This document shows, in pieces, positions 1-13,700 of a stretch of DNA of 64,000 nucleotides. The position numbers and the translations under genes were made by a program. The notes beneath the pieces were generated by a model. The model was given only the letters and a program-made list of their open reading frames with translations, had not been told where the DNA came from and did no database searches. The stretch comes from Aptenodytes patagonicus. Taxonomy: Eukaryota; Chordata; Aves; Sphenisciformes; Spheniscidae. Positions within the stretch are counted from its first letter, which is position 1; each line of letters starts with the position of its first letter. The stretch covers positions 78,061,068 through 78,125,067 of the forward strand of contig NC_134951.1 of assembly GCF_965638725.1 (NCBI RefSeq), given 5' to 3'.

Positions 1-2649
1 GGGCATCTTTATGACAGTCAAGAGGGATCAAAAAGCCAGGCCAGGAAGACACATAGCAGGCGCTCACATCTGGGTATAGTCGCAGTAACAGCAGATTCTA
101 GGGGCAAGTTCATATTGCCAAAAACTAGACGCCCTGTTTTTCCCTCATCACTACTCTCTGAGCAGAAAATGGCCAGGCTGTACATCAGGTGTGAAGGGAG
201 AAGTACCCAAGGGGTAAGAACACCCAGGGGTTAAAAGCCTTAGAAGGCTTAGAAGGGTGTGGTAAAGTACAAATAGACCTTCACAGAGAGAGCCATGGGA
301 AAATGAGGACATTTCCATAGCTTTTTGGAGCATCCCTTTCAAATAGTTAGTCATTCAGAGAAAAGGTGTCGTTTTCTAAAACCCACCAAGTTTCAGCAAA
401 ATAGAACAATTATATCCCAGAATCGTGTGAGCATAAATTTTTGCACAGCCATGTCGATGGATCACCTTATTCATGCTGCCAGTGCTTTCCAACACGCAGT
501 ATAACAATATTCATCCAGAAAGCAGCGCAGAGCCTGCACAAACTGCACGGCGTGTTCCTTTACCATGCGGGCTACCTGCCTCCAAAGGCATGCTGCACAA
601 GTGGAAACCTTTCAGGTGGCTTTGTGGCTAGATCTAAATGCTTTGTAGTAGACCTACCCAAGGGTAGCATGGTAGTGGTGTGTTACAGATCTAAGAAGAA
701 AAAGAATAGCTTTTTGGTTAGCTGAAGGTGAGGGAAGAATCATTTGGGATCATTTAGCTGGGAATACACAGCCAGGGAGCAACACATTTCACAGCCCAGT
801 CATGACCAATTGCTGCCTAGAGTCCTCCGTGAATGGCAAGGCAGATGGTATATAGGCGAGTTATACGTGACACAGTAACAGCATGACAGATTGCCATGGA
901 ATGAAACAAAGTCATTGTTAATGTTTGTATTTTACAGGGCAGTGTTTTAGCTAGGAAAAGCTAAAAAATAATGGTACATGTCAAGGTAGAGGAGTATTTG
1001 TCAAACAACTTGCAAAACTTACCTGAGAAAAGTGAAGGCTTATATTTTATCTTTCAAATCTGTCTGTCAACTGTGGCAAGTATCCCAGGATTCTGGGAGG
1101 CACGAAGGCCACACTTCAAGCCTTATAGTTAAGAAATGCAAAGGTAGAAGGTACTGGGGGCACTGAATAGCTTTACTGTAATGCCACAGGAGCCCACAGG
1201 TCTCCGCTCATTTACCCCAGTCATGGACTATCTCTATACATGAAGCATCTATACATGAAAGTGAGAAGGCAGAACGGCAACTTAATACCTGCACTGTTTT
1301 TGTAAAGCTGCCAGCTTTTGATGGATGCAGCCGGCTTGGTGGTTGGTGGTGGTTGGTTACAGAAAGATCAAACCTGACCAGATCTGCTGGAGTCCCAGCT
1401 GAGTCCCAGCCGCTGCCAGCCCTGCCCGGCTGGCTCTGCCCTCGGAGGCAGTGACGGGAGAGAGAGGCTCTGCAGCAGCCGAGGTGTACAGTCATATTCT
1501 CATGTGAAACAACTATTAACTTCCAATTAATTGACTGTGCATCCATCGGGATGGAGCTGGGCATTGGCACTGTTACACAGATCCCTTAACTTCTGGATCT
1601 TTGAAAGCATCGGATGTTGGCATTTTCATTTGCTCAGTTCATAGCCAAGTGAGCACACCGATGGGGAAGTCCCAACAGATGAACCAAAACCAGAGCACAC
1701 AGCCTCTATTCCAATTTATCAACTTAGAGAATTATTTGGTCTGAAAAATGTGTGGGTTTTTTATATATATATATATACACACACACATACACACACACAC
1801 AGACTTTACAAGTAGCATCTCTGTGTAGGTTGTGTGTTACTATGGCAGATAAGGAGGACTGCACTGTGCATACATACTCATTTCTCATTTCTTCCTTGTA
1901 CTTTCAGCTTCAGCGATGCAACATATCCTGGCTGTGCCTCTTTTTTAAGCTGGATAAATATCTGCTAGGAATAATTCTGGTACGGCTGATTTTACATTGA
2001 GGTGGGGAATGGATTAGATGACTTCCTGAACCTTATTTTAGCTTCATTTTCTAAATCTTATTAAAATGTGTTAAGATGTACTTAAATATTTATTAAAATA
2101 CAAAATACTAAAGTACACTAAAACATAAGACTACAGCTTCATATGGGGTAAGTCAGTTTTCCAAAATTGAAGTCAAAGCTTGAAAGTGTGTATTTCTTAT
2201 TAAGCTAATAAACAGTTACAATGACATGGTGAGATTTTGAGAGATTACAGAAAATCTATTAATAATATCATACGAAAAATATTGTAAGGTAAATCAGGTA
2301 GCTGTACTTTTAATCCTGAGAAGTGAATTCACACATCTTTTTACTGAAAGAAAATTGTTTCTGGAAAGATACGTCATCTAATATACATTTCTACCATGCC
2401 TAACAAAATAAGCCTTGCTTCTTGGCCAAGGTCAGCAGACGGTCCCCTGCGAGAAATACTACATAGATGGGGAATAAGCACAGAAAACAACGTTACACAC
2501 CTTTATGCTACATGGCCTTGAACCATTGGTTTTACTGCAAACCTGGTAGCCGATAGTGGCAGTGTTACACACGTATCGGTAGGAAGGTTGTTAAATACAG
2601 TTTCCGTCTTAGAGAATAAATTTTTACAACATGATAAATAAATGAAAAC
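1..2649. other. Non-coding sequence before the LTR
   Basis: Apart from the microsatellite at 1757 I see no exon, RNA gene or known element here. A slightly GC-richer patch lies at 1320-1480. It carries an open minus-strand frame of about 120 codons (1208-1570) that lacks any recognisable domain. Confidence 0.5.
1757..1803. repeat. TA/CA compound microsatellite
   Basis: About nine TA units run into CA-rich repeats with a few interruptions. It is a simple-sequence repeat likely to vary in length between individuals. Confidence 0.9.
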
Positions 2650-2654
2650 CCAAC
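2650..2654. repeat. Left copy of the 5-bp target-site duplication of the LTR
   Basis: CCAAC adjoins the TG end of the LTR and is repeated exactly at 3253-3257 after the CA end. The exact match suggests the insertion is not very old. Confidence 0.75.
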
Positions 2655-3252
2655 TGTTACGACCCAGACTGGGTGACTCAGGGGGTCGTAGCGGTTTCGT
2701 GATTCCCTTGGGCTAAATTAAGGTGAAACGATACCAGGCGATCAATTAAACGCTTTATTTATGGAACATGCAACTTAAACTTGGAAAGCGTAATACTAGG
2801 CGGCGTGGATTCTATTGAGGCATTTATAAGAAGAAAAGGAAAGAGAGGAAAAGGAAAAAAAGAGAGAGAGAGAGAGAGAGGGATCACCACCCTTGGATCC
2901 CACGATGACGGACGTGGGAATCCTCCGGTGATGGGCGCGCGCACGGCTCCTTGGAGTTGTGCCCTTTATAGCCTAGTCCCCGCCTCTCGGGGCGTTATGT
3001 AGCTCCTGATCCTTTGTGCAGGCGCCACTGGGGGGGTGGTCGTGAGCCCCTTCCTCAAATGAACTGTCTGACCTCTGGCCACACGTGGTGCGTCGTCCTG
3101 CCGGGCTTATCAGAACGTGGAACTGCGCGCCCTCCGGCACGCCCTCCGCGTCCTGAGTTGTCTGGCCTCTCCTTTAAGGTTTAACGCTGCTATGCAGACC
3201 GTGACTTGTTTTACCACGATGTTTGAGACATTAACTCTTTCAGTCTCTCACA
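2655..3252 (-). mobile_element. Solo LTR of an endogenous retrovirus, minus orientation
   Basis: The 598-bp element runs from TGTTACGACC to CTCTCACA on the plus strand, so on its own strand it begins TGTGAGAGAC and ends GGTCGTAACA, with the TG…CA ends of an LTR. The 5-bp sequence CCAAC lies directly on both sides (2650-2654 and 3253-3257) as a target-site duplication. On the minus strand a TATA-like CTATAAAGG (about 2963-2971) precedes an AATAAA (2754-2759) by about 200 bp. This suggests U3 of about 300 bp, R of about 200 bp and a short U5. A GA/CT microsatellite lies in the R region. No internal retroviral sequence or second LTR is present, so it is the product of recombination between two LTRs. 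A 5-bp duplication is compatible with several retroviral classes, so I do not assign one. Confidence 0.85.
2855..2881. repeat. GA microsatellite within the LTR
   Basis: A run of GA dinucleotides after a purine-rich GGAAAGAGAGGAAAAGG stretch. It lies between the predicted TATA element and the polyadenylation signal of the LTR. Confidence 0.85.
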
Positions 3253-3257
3253 CCAAC
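3253..3257. repeat. Right copy of the 5-bp target-site duplication of the LTR
   Basis: CCAAC directly follows the terminal CA of the LTR and matches 2650-2654, fixing both ends of the insertion to the base. Confidence 0.75.
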
Positions 3258-3572
3258 TAACGTATAATTATGCAAGAGAAGATCCTACATAAATAATAAT
3301 TTAAAATACTGTTCACATTTAACATTAACTCTACAGCATACACAATCGCTGTAAATACCAATTTGGTGTGGATTTAAAATCAAGTATAACTTAACAAAAT
3401 AATTCAACAACAGATAAACAAAATTAATCTCCTGAAATATCCAACAGCAAATTTGTTTAAAGTTCACCAATAATCAGTACTCAGAATACATCTAGAGAAG
3501 CGATCCTATACTTCATTTCCATTCCAAATAACACACCAAATACCTGCATATCAAATGTCATATGCTCACTAC

Positions 3573-3707
3573 CTGAAGATGACAGGAGATAGACACATCA
3601 ATTTGTGATGAAAAATATTTCTATTATATGACATGGCAAAAAAACATTCCAGGTGATGTTTGAAATCTTGCCATATCTGCAGCTTTAGTGACAGTTAAAT
3701 TAATTAC
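3573..3707. repeat. Unidentified diverged repeat, copy A
   Basis: This stretch resembles 5379-5500 in the same orientation: CTGAAGATGACAGGAGATAG against CTGAAGACGAAAGGAGATAG at the start. At the end TGCCATATCTGCAGCTTTAG aligns with TGCCATACCTGTGGCTTTGG, followed in both by TGACARTTAAATTAA. The middle is more diverged and differs in length by about 10 bp. I do not recognise the family. Confidence 0.65.
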
Positions 3708-4245
3708 GTGTAAGATAATCCTTCTTTACAGAGACTTTTTCTCCCCCTCCATTCCTCAAGGGGGTCAGGTCACCTGCTCAACTGATGCTGTGCAGTCCCC
3801 TCCTTTAAACCCTATAGAAAACATGGGGGGCCAAAAGATGCGCTGAGATGACAGATTCCCTACATTTCCATCTCCAGTCACCTCGGAATATACAGTTTTC
3901 TTAAGGTTATTCCATTACCGATATGGCTTTATTCCTCTGTCTCCATCTGACTGGATTCTCCACATAGGATTTAGCCCCTTATCAGTCACAGAGAAGATCA
4001 TAATTACTCTTGCAATTCAAAATCACAGCCAATTTGAGGAGCTGCTCTGGTCAGTGAGAACGTATGGATGTGAGGTTTGGAAACCTTAATAATGTTCTCT
4101 CTGCTGCCTTTCACTTTGCTTACTCTTGGGAAAGAGCAAGCAGATAAATAACCCTCCCTGTTGCTGTAGAGCTACATGACTCAGAAAGTACATTATAGGT
4201 ATAGGAAGAGTTCTTGCTCCCTTTCCTTTCCTTTTGTAAGAAAGT

Positions 4246-4725
4246 CAACAGTTCTGGGATTCCCAGTATGAGGAGGATGTAGATGAACTTGAGCGAGTCC
4301 AGCAGAGAGTCACCAAGGTGGTCAGAGGGTTGGAGTACATGACCTGTGAGGAGAGGCTGAAGGAACTGGGCTTGTTTAGTCCAGAGAAGAAAAGATTGAG
4401 GGGACTTAACAGCAGCCTTAAAGTGCTGAAGAGGAGATTACTGATACAACCCAAGTGTATAGCAGGAGAATGAGAAACTATGCTCGTAAATTGAGATAGG
4501 GCAGGTTCCAACAGGATATAAAGGAAAATTCCCCACTGTGAGGGCAATGAAGCACTGGAACAGGAGATTGCCTGGAGAAGTTGTGGAATCTCTGTTCTTG
4601 GAGATTTTCAAGACCCGGCTGGACAAAGCCCAGAGATACCTGGTCAGAAATCAAGTTGTCTCTGCTTTGAGCAGGAGATTGGACAAAATAACTCCCTGAG
4701 GTCTCTCCTAATCTGTGTGTCTAAT
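4246..4725 (+). mobile_element. CR1 LINE, old 3'-end fragment
   Basis: The stretch matches the last part of CR1 ORF2 and its 3' UTR in order. It has GAGCGAGTCCAGCAGAG, then GGTTGGAGTACATGACC, GAGGAGAGGCTGAAGGAACTGGG, CACTGGAACAGG and finally GAGGTCTCTCCTAATC. Each block shows many substitutions and small indels relative to the copy at 28270-29588, and the terminal TTCTATGATT repeats are eroded. It represents an older insertion. No open reading frame of note remains. Confidence 0.88.
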
Positions 4726-7700
4726 GTGGTCCAAAATCAACAGCTGTAGAGGCCAGATCTTGGCGCTGAAAGATGCCTCTAAATAGGAAGCCCTTAAATC
4801 CCACATCCCGCAGTGCAAGAGCAGCCAGACTCACCATCTAGTGCCTGTTACTGCATGAACAGTGTCTAACATAGGCTCGTTAGCTGCTACAGCAAAGCCA
4901 GGTCTTCATTAGTCAACATTCTCACTGCAACACACCTACATTTCATTTTAATCTTTGTTACCAATCTACTGAGTTTATTTTCCAGAGATTTGTTGTTTCC
5001 AATGATACATATCTGCAGTTCAACCGTTTGTAGCTTTCTTTGAAAACAACTCTGTCTTCGTTCAGGGGTCTGGGTAGAGCAATCTACCTACACTCTGTCT
5101 GTCAGTGCAAGACATAAAACACGCTCACCTGGCACCAGCTGTACGTTGCCAAACTGATACTGGATTATTAGGTGCCGAGGTGTATCCAGGCTGTTTGTGA
5201 CTTGGTCAAAGAATTTCAGCAGGCAGTTTAACAGTTTAACAAGTGTTTGCAGTATATTACAAGTCATAAGACAAATTGATTAGATGCAAACAAGCACTCT
5301 CCAAACTCTCTTACACACCCAGTAATATGCCCATCAGCCTTCAAACCTGTACTACATGGAAATTTTCAGCCTTATTCCCTGAAGACGAAAGGAGATAGAC
5401 ATGCCAGTTGTTGAAGGACAACATTTCACTCGCAAGATGATTTTGCAAGTGATGTTAGAAACCCTGCCATACCTGTGGCTTTGGTGACAATTAAATTAAG
5501 TTGATGGACTGAGCTAGGTTTTCAATTTCTGTGACAACAATAATAATATTGCTTTACATTTATAAACTATGTTCCACTTCAGGCTCTCTAAACCAATTTG
5601 CAAGCAATTACTTTAAAAATACTGCTATGTGTGTTGCTACCCATGTATTACAGATGGGAAAGAAATCACAGAAAGTGTCAAAATGCCTACAGGTGTACAG
5701 GAAGCCTTGATCTAACTAGAAGTTGCCTCCAAATCCCCTGAGTGCTAGTCCTCTCCTTTCGTGAAAAGATTACACGTCTTTTCATGTCTCTGCCTTTTTC
5801 TTACAGATATTTTGTTTCTCTTAAGGCTTATGCCTCTACACAGCCATCTTTCTACTTCCCTCCCTTAAATAATTTCGTAGGTGTGAATGCTATACAGTTG
5901 GCATAGAAAATATTGTGTGCTACTTAATAAGAAGTCTAAGCCAGCTAAAATTAATTGCCAAATTCTGCTTTCAGTGAAGTCAATGGAAGTTTGACCATGG
6001 CATCAAGTGAGACAGGCCCAACATTAAAAAATACAGGAAGCATGAGATGGAGGATAGGCAGTGGTCTATTTTGATACTGATATAGAGGAGAATCAAAACA
6101 TAACGATCATGTGTCCAGGTGAGTGAAGAGACCATGTGTGTCCTCTAGCCAATGCCCTTAAGAGAAGAACCAGAAAGCAAAATGAAATTAATTATACAAA
6201 TGCTCTGGCAGCTGGCTTTGGCAGTTACAACATGTATTTTTGATGAAATGCTTCCCAGATCCTAGAGACAAGCCCAAACTAGCCCCCAGAATTCAGATAC
6301 TTACACAACTGCAAATCACAACCAGACTTGTGATTGTCCCAGCTTCCTAATGAGCTGATCCAAAAATCCCAACTCTGATGCCCCAAACCTTGGGGAAGTA
6401 GGGGTTCACACCCAGACACAGGCGTAGCAATCCAAACCCAGTACTACTACACATCTGTAAGACATGTTTTGCACTCGCGTACCTTCACTAGAGTACCTTT
6501 CTTAGAAAAAAAATACTACCAAAGGTCTGTCTAAGCTCAAAGTTTGTTTCTTTCACAAGCCATTAATAACATTAGGGAGAAAACTGTAAAAAACAGGTTG
6601 AAGGTGACCTTTGTCTTGAGACAGCCCCCTAATAACCAATAGCTGTAGGATTTCTGAGATGGAGGTTGCATTCGAGCATTCAAGCAGCTGAAAAGATATC
6701 GTCAGAGCCAATGTACAAGTTGTTTGCATGGAGCATATTGGTGGAAGTACTTTAAAAGCGTATTCAGATGCACACACCCCCTCACCCACCCCCCACCTCC
6801 AGCCCTGGCTCATCCTGGGCAAACAGAGTTTCATTCTGGTTTGGGTAAGAAAGTGAAAATTTTCAGATTTGCAATAAAAGTGGTAGAACTCATCGGAGTT
6901 AAACATATGACTATTGCTGCATACAAATCAAAATGCAGCTCTCAGAGGAGCTCCACGGCGCACAGTGTGAGGAGGGCAAGAAATGCGTCACTGTGAGTGT
7001 GAGCTCAGCTCAGACTCTGCTCAAGAACGTAGGAGGAAACAGAAACTTAACTGACAATAAAATTTTCCAAAGGTCTAATTTACCCAAAGCAAACCGTTAT
7101 GGTCATAAACAAGTCTCATCTAGAGATAGATGATGTGCTGAGCTGAGTCAGTGAAAAATCTTCAGGGAGAGCTGGAGGCACAGCTGGGCGATGGGCACAG
7201 GGCAGTGCCGGTAAGGAGCCCGCCCTGCCACCAGTTCAGCGCGGGGCTGCTGGGAAGGGATTTCATTGCTACTTGTGCCAACGTCCTCGCCTATTCAATT
7301 AGGCTAGTTATTTTCCTTTCTTAGTACGCCGTCAAGAGTTAGTGCTTGTAGGATACTATACAGTTCTCAGAAGAAAGATTATTGCACTTCCTAATACGTT
7401 TTATAAAGGAAACAATGACATCCATAAAGTAGGTGACTGCCCTCAACACTATTTTTTCTCTAGATTTATGGCTAGCTTTTTCTTCAGGCACAGTCACATG
7501 CTTCTGTTTCTTTGGCTGGTAGAGCATTGGACAAACTACTCTCTCTCAATGCAAAGTTTTTTCTAATTCCTCTTGAGCATCAGATCTTCTGAGCTAAAAG
7601 GCCAATTTTTCTCCCACAAACAGCAGTCAAAACAATATACCTACATCTGCAGGAAGATTTTGGCTTATGATTTCTATGCCACTGTTTTGAAATTCTATGC

Positions 7701-10700
7701 CTACACAAAAGATCCACATTCTTTCCTAATCCTAACTTACGATTGAAAATAGTTTATTGCCAAGTCCTTTAAATAGGGTAATAATAGTCACTTAAAAAAG
7801 GTGACAAGCACTGATGCTGGGTTTTTGACTTAAGCTCCATGTGAGGATCTGTTAGGATAGTAATGGTGACTGGTTTTAGTAGTGAAGGAAAACACAGATT
7901 TTCTTTTTTTCCCTGTGTGAAGGAAGAAACACTTGGCCAGATCCCAGGGGTTATGGGAGGCAGAACTGAACAGCAGAGCATTTCAGAAGGAGACATTCCA
8001 TGGGTACCACTGAAATGACTCAAACTGTAATTAACTATCCCTGCTATCCCAAAATACAGGTGCATGTGCATTTGGGAATGAGATGAGTATCAAATTGCAA
8101 ATCGAGTCACTTGGCAAGCTTGTTTTACCCTTCCAATTATGCAAGCAAGTTTGTGACTCAGCACCTACACAAGTCTGTCCTCCACTGACAAGACGAATGA
8201 GTTCTGCAGCTGAGTCAGTCAGAGCAGCCCTTTTCACAGTGATAAATTCAGCAGGCAGCCACGGCATGGCAAAGACTGTGGAGCCTTTATTCTGCGTGCA
8301 GTTACCTATGTCAGATAGAGTAAATACATTTTAAAGGAGAATAATCTCCAGCTCATCTTCACACAAGGAACTAATTAAATGGGGGAGAGAAAAGCTGCCA
8401 TGGGATTACTCTGATCGGTGTTCATGGTCCTTTAACTAAAACAGATTACATTTTCTTTCCGATAGCGTTTTCTGTTGCTACTGTTGTGTGTTCATCCCTT
8501 GCTTATAAGAATCATCTGGCAACTTGCTGTCATTGCAATTGTAGTTGAGAATGAATTTCTTTAATTGTCTTTGACTTTTCTTTCAAGGGTTGCAAATAAT
8601 TTCCTACATTTTAGAGTGTGACAAGGGTGGAGGTGTCATGCCAGTTACAGGCAGTCACAGACTCATGCACACGTCGGCATGGGAATCTCTGCCCCAGCCT
8701 GTTCCTGGAATGCCGACTTTTTTTTGCTGGCACATCCGGAACCAACAATAATCTTTCCTTACCCTTCAGACTTGATCCTTTTGAGCTGCCAAGTTTGAAT
8801 GACTGTTGCCAATGGTCTTAGCGCTTGAAATACCTAACGCTTAACACTTACTGACAGAAGCTCTAGGCTGCATTTGGAGCTGAAAGTGAAGAACCCACTG
8901 GGTAGACTGCACTTCCCTCTCTCTGCCTGTAAGAAATATATCCCATTAGTCCTGTTCAAAACCAGGTATCTTTACGCCCATGCCAAGAGGCGAACCTCAC
9001 CAATAGCCACATTAGTAGGTATTATAATAATCCTACCCTGAGGCCATGAATGAGGCCCCACTGGGTGAACTGCAGCACAAACACTGTAGGAGATTGCCTT
9101 AGCCAAGAGGAGCTCATCATTAAGTTACATGAGGCTGAAAAAGATAGGGAAAAGGGAACAGAGAGTTATGGTTTGCAAACGTTTTAATTTCATACTGAAG
9201 GCTTTTCCAAAACATCAAAAATGGGTTTCAATACACAGCTGTATGCAAATACCGAATTGTCTATTCTTCACAACAGCTATTCTGAGAGATGCACCAGCCG
9301 TCTTCTACACGATCTACGCACATCCTGTCGGGGCTCTAAATCACAACCCCAGCGCCAACAGTTTTCACAATGACTGGTGCTTTTCTTCTTTTTTTTGCCT
9401 CTGTCCCTTCAACCATTTGAGCATGTGAACATTTCAGCTTTAATTTTCTAAAACTAAGTACCTTCAAACATCATACAAATAAATGCTTTCAAACATTTAT
9501 GGAGAAAAACAAATACAAGCTAAGTGAAATACAGAATCTCAAAATGCAAAAAGAAAAAAAAAGAAAGCAAACAATATGTTACTTAAAAACAACAGCAAAA
9601 AAATCACCATTTGAAAAGCTTACTTAAATATTTCCAGGTTCAGGTGATTTCTGAGTGCCTGGGTTTGACAACACTTTGTCCAGCAGTTTTTTGGATGTTG
9701 TCCCGTTCAAGGTTTCTCAGTCTGCACGGTGCCGAGGAGGTGGGGAGAAATATTACAATCTAAAACAGATAACATCTTTCTGCTGTACTCCTTGCATATG
9801 TTTGCTTTCCAAAATCAACAATTCTCTTTCAAGCTCTCAAATCACGTGCCAAAATGCATAGATGGGATGGCTATCACCATACATTACTAACATTGCCCAA
9901 TCCTGACTATAAATACCTTGCTTCCAGTGCCTTATTCCTTGCCAAGTCTCAACGCTCTGGCTTTACTTTTTTATTTTGAGGATCTGGGGAATTAAACAAT
10001 TTTCAGCTTGTGACAAACAAGACATTCCCAAGAATGAAACCAGCAAGCAAGAAGACATTTATCTTGAGTTATCAAGAGCTGTGCTTTGAACACATAAATT
10101 TCTCTATGGTGCTCGGTGTTGTGAAAAATTATGTTCTGTCTGCTTTAAATCTAATAAACAACAGTAGTTTGATAAAGCTGAAAGTGAGATACATTCATAG
10201 CCTTATTAGTGAAACCTTTACTTTTACAGTAAATGCAAGAGGCTTATGTACATTTCTTGTTTCAGATGAGGAAGTTCCCAACCCAGGTTGAGAAACAAGC
10301 GGTTAACTGGCAATTACCGGTCTGCCTTTTCCTAGAGGTGCACGGAAGGAACAGTTATATTCCTCCTTCTGTAATGATGCTGATTTCCTAAATATCCATT
10401 GCTGCCCGCTCTCTCCTTTGCTGTCTGCCCCACGAGCAATCCACAGCCTGAAATTTCATAACATGAAATAGTACAACGCACCCCAAATAGATGAGTTGGT
10501 GACTCCCTGATATCAGTGGCTCCATACTTCTGCTATTATTTTTTACTTTTATGAACTGACTCGCTATGCGTTAACAGATGAATTTTACCCTTGTGCAGAA
10601 TACAGATGATAGATTTTTGTCGAGATAAGGATGATGACACCAGTGTCCTCCGTGCTTACTGCAACGCGGGAGGTGAAATGATGAATACTTGTGCACGTGT

Positions 10701-13700
10701 GTGTAGGGGGGAAGCTGGAGGGGGAAAAGGCTGGTTACAGATAGGTTTCCTGGTACAGAACATTTTTAAGTACCGTTCTGAAGAAATCAGTATTTTTAAA
10801 ACATTACGTGGCAGATAAAAAAAGAAACAGCTGCATTAAGCAGCTTCAAGAGTCAGACTTAAAAAAAGAAAAGTCACCTCCTCTGTCCTTACTCTTCCCT
10901 GCACATAGAAAGAAGACAGTGATACGATATACAGAGCTACTCAATGGTCAAATCAATTTCTTCTAATTTAAGCTCGTGTACACTTCTGATATCTTCTCTA
11001 GGGCCTATTTAAAGATGTATCTTTCACCACTGCTACTTTCGTATACCTTATTGAACACAATTAATAGCTGTATTAGCTGTGACAGTTTATCTGGGGTGGA
11101 TGAAGGGAAGACACCCAAAGAAAAGTGTGGGCAGAATACAGCTGTATCTTGGATAGTCCTGTAGTCTTCCCCAGTTTTGTTGTGTTTACTGTTATTACTT
11201 CATTTTATTTCAAAATGCATGACAAGAACAAACCTTTCCCATTACAAAAATGTATACGGACACAAGCAATTCCAATTCACCTGGCAGGCTATTATTAGCT
11301 CTATTTTTAGCCTGACACAGTAACTAATCACATTAGTGGAGGGGCTTTTATTTTCAACATGATGGCTTTGGAATAGAGAACCTCCTTCCAAACAGCGAGA
11401 CCTGCCTCTCCCAGACCTCCACTGTGCTCTCGGTAGAGGTGCTCCATCTTCTCCCTCTGCACCACATTTCTCAGACCACCACATTATTCCAGAGTCTCGT
11501 CTGTAAGCGCTGTGCTAGTGACCCCTGCTGTGGCTCTACTTTTAGGTGCTCCTACACCATGCTAGGAAATTCTCACTGGCATCTAAATTAAGCTAATTAA
11601 ATTGTGGTGCACACCCAAGGCACATAGCTGTTATTCAAACATACAGAAGGAGTAGTGCGTCATGGTAATATTCACAGGCAAGTGATGGAGTGTGAAGCTA
11701 CTAGATGGAATCTTTGTGCTCCATAAGCTGCTCCTAGGCAAGGGACCATTAGTGCAGGCCACAGATCTACTCAGTTTTGGTAGAGAAGGGTCTAACACAG
11801 GGTCAGGTAACCTGATCGGGACGTTTACGTTTTCACTCTGCCATCATGCAACAAGAGAATACATTATTTTAGAAATGCTTTAGGGACTTGTAATAAAGCT
11901 TAGCGCATAACTCTGGCCGCATACGATGCAACAAAACCCAAACAAAAATACCCTAAAAACGTTGAAACTGACATTATGAAGAGTTGATTTTCAATCCAAC
12001 ATTTTGTTTCCCACAAGCTGCAAATCACTAAGTACAACAGCCTCCTGTCCCAAGTTTCGATACACCGTAACATATCAAAGCCTAAGCCTGGCACTGCCCA
12101 ATACTAAATGATGCCTGTCCTGAACCTCAGGCCAAGATAATTTTTCAGCAGTGAATTTCTCCAGTTGCAGTCTGATTTAAAATAATATGATTCCCTTTTC
12201 CAGATAGGAACATTGATACGCAGCAGCTTGAAGTGTATGATTTCAATGGCACGATACACAGTGTTGTTTCTTTTCCTATTTTTTATTCCATGTTCTTCTT
12301 ATCTGCCAGCTTTGGCAAAGAATCAGCCGCACAACCCCGAAAGAAGCTTTCAGATGTTTGCGTATTTACACACTATAAAATCAAAGCAATAGCAAAACAT
12401 AGTTTCTAGTAGTGGAAGAAAGTTTAAAACTTAACCGTGCTTGCAGGGACTGTATTTCCTCCCTCTCGGAAGCAGCCCCAAAGGCGGCTGCAGTATGAAG
12501 GCGTGCTCTTACACTGGCGCAGAATCACAAATCTGACTGCGAGGAAAAGAAATTAGACGACCTTATACAAAACAAGGTGGAGAAAGGGACTTGCTTATGA
12601 AAAAAGTTTTCCACAGGATCTCTGAGAAAAGCAGTAAAAAGATCTTCCACCTGTTACAGGGCCAAAATAAGGGCTTCTGGAGGCTGTTAACGTTGGTAGG
12701 CTATAACAGCATTTGAGAAACTGCATACATTACAAAAAGGCTTTCGCAGTGCATGTGATGACACGGGAATCTGAGAAAAAAAAAGACCATGCGATCAAAG
12801 AAAGGTAACTTTTCCAGCCTAAAATTGCTAAGTGGTAATGTGACCTCTGCATTTAAAACTCGGTTATATCTTGCAGTGGACAGCCACCGTCACTCTGTCT
12901 TTGTTGGTCCAGCGGCCTCCTCTACCTTCTTTCTCTACATTTTGGAGGAGCAGCCAACTACTCCCGTTTTATGGAAGAAGAATTTATGCAGGTCCAGCCC
13001 TGACATCCAGTGGCCACTGCGGTTCATGACACGCTCCCGGTGTCTCGACTGTTTGAAACGGCTTGAAGCGATACGGCTTTACTCTCCAAATAGATTACTT
13101 CAGCACTTAAATCAACACATTTATGTGATTTCCATAAGTAAGCATCGGTTGTTTCAGACGCTAATTATCTATCAACATGACTTCAGAGACCAAGACAAAT
13201 ATAAAATATTCCGATAACTATATTTGATGGTACTCAGTACAAAAACCTTGAAATATCCTAAAATGCTAAATTATTCAGGAATCCTAATCGCACAAGCATA
13301 TTACCACTGAGTGATAATTCTCTCTATATATATCTACATCTGTGCACACATGCATACTTAGCATACATTCTCTCCCTCCCCCCCAGTCACTTAGTATTCC
13401 TACACTTGAAATGAAAGTGCCCAAGTGCAGGCATCCATTTTGCACGGACCTAACAAGAAAAACAAGGCCGAACAACAGATTTTATTTTTGTGTGGAAGAA
13501 GAAATGAAGATAAAGTGAATATAATTGAATATAATTCTTCAAAGCTAGCAGCTGGAACTTTGTATTTTGCAAGTGAAACTTGAAGTTAGGTAATTACTTG
13601 TAAATATTTGTTACTTGCCTGTTGGCTGGTAATTTTACTACCTATTTTTTCCTTCCTAGCATTGGTAAGCTTGTCTGGCACTCTCAGAGGAGTTTTTGAT

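Noticed and set aside
1998..2030. GGATTAGATGACTTCCTGAACC resembling the CR1 3' UTR
   Set aside because: Only a short match without flanking CR1 sequence.
4245..4626. Minus-strand ORFs over the old CR1 fragment
   Set aside because: Antisense to a decayed LINE; no protein similarity.
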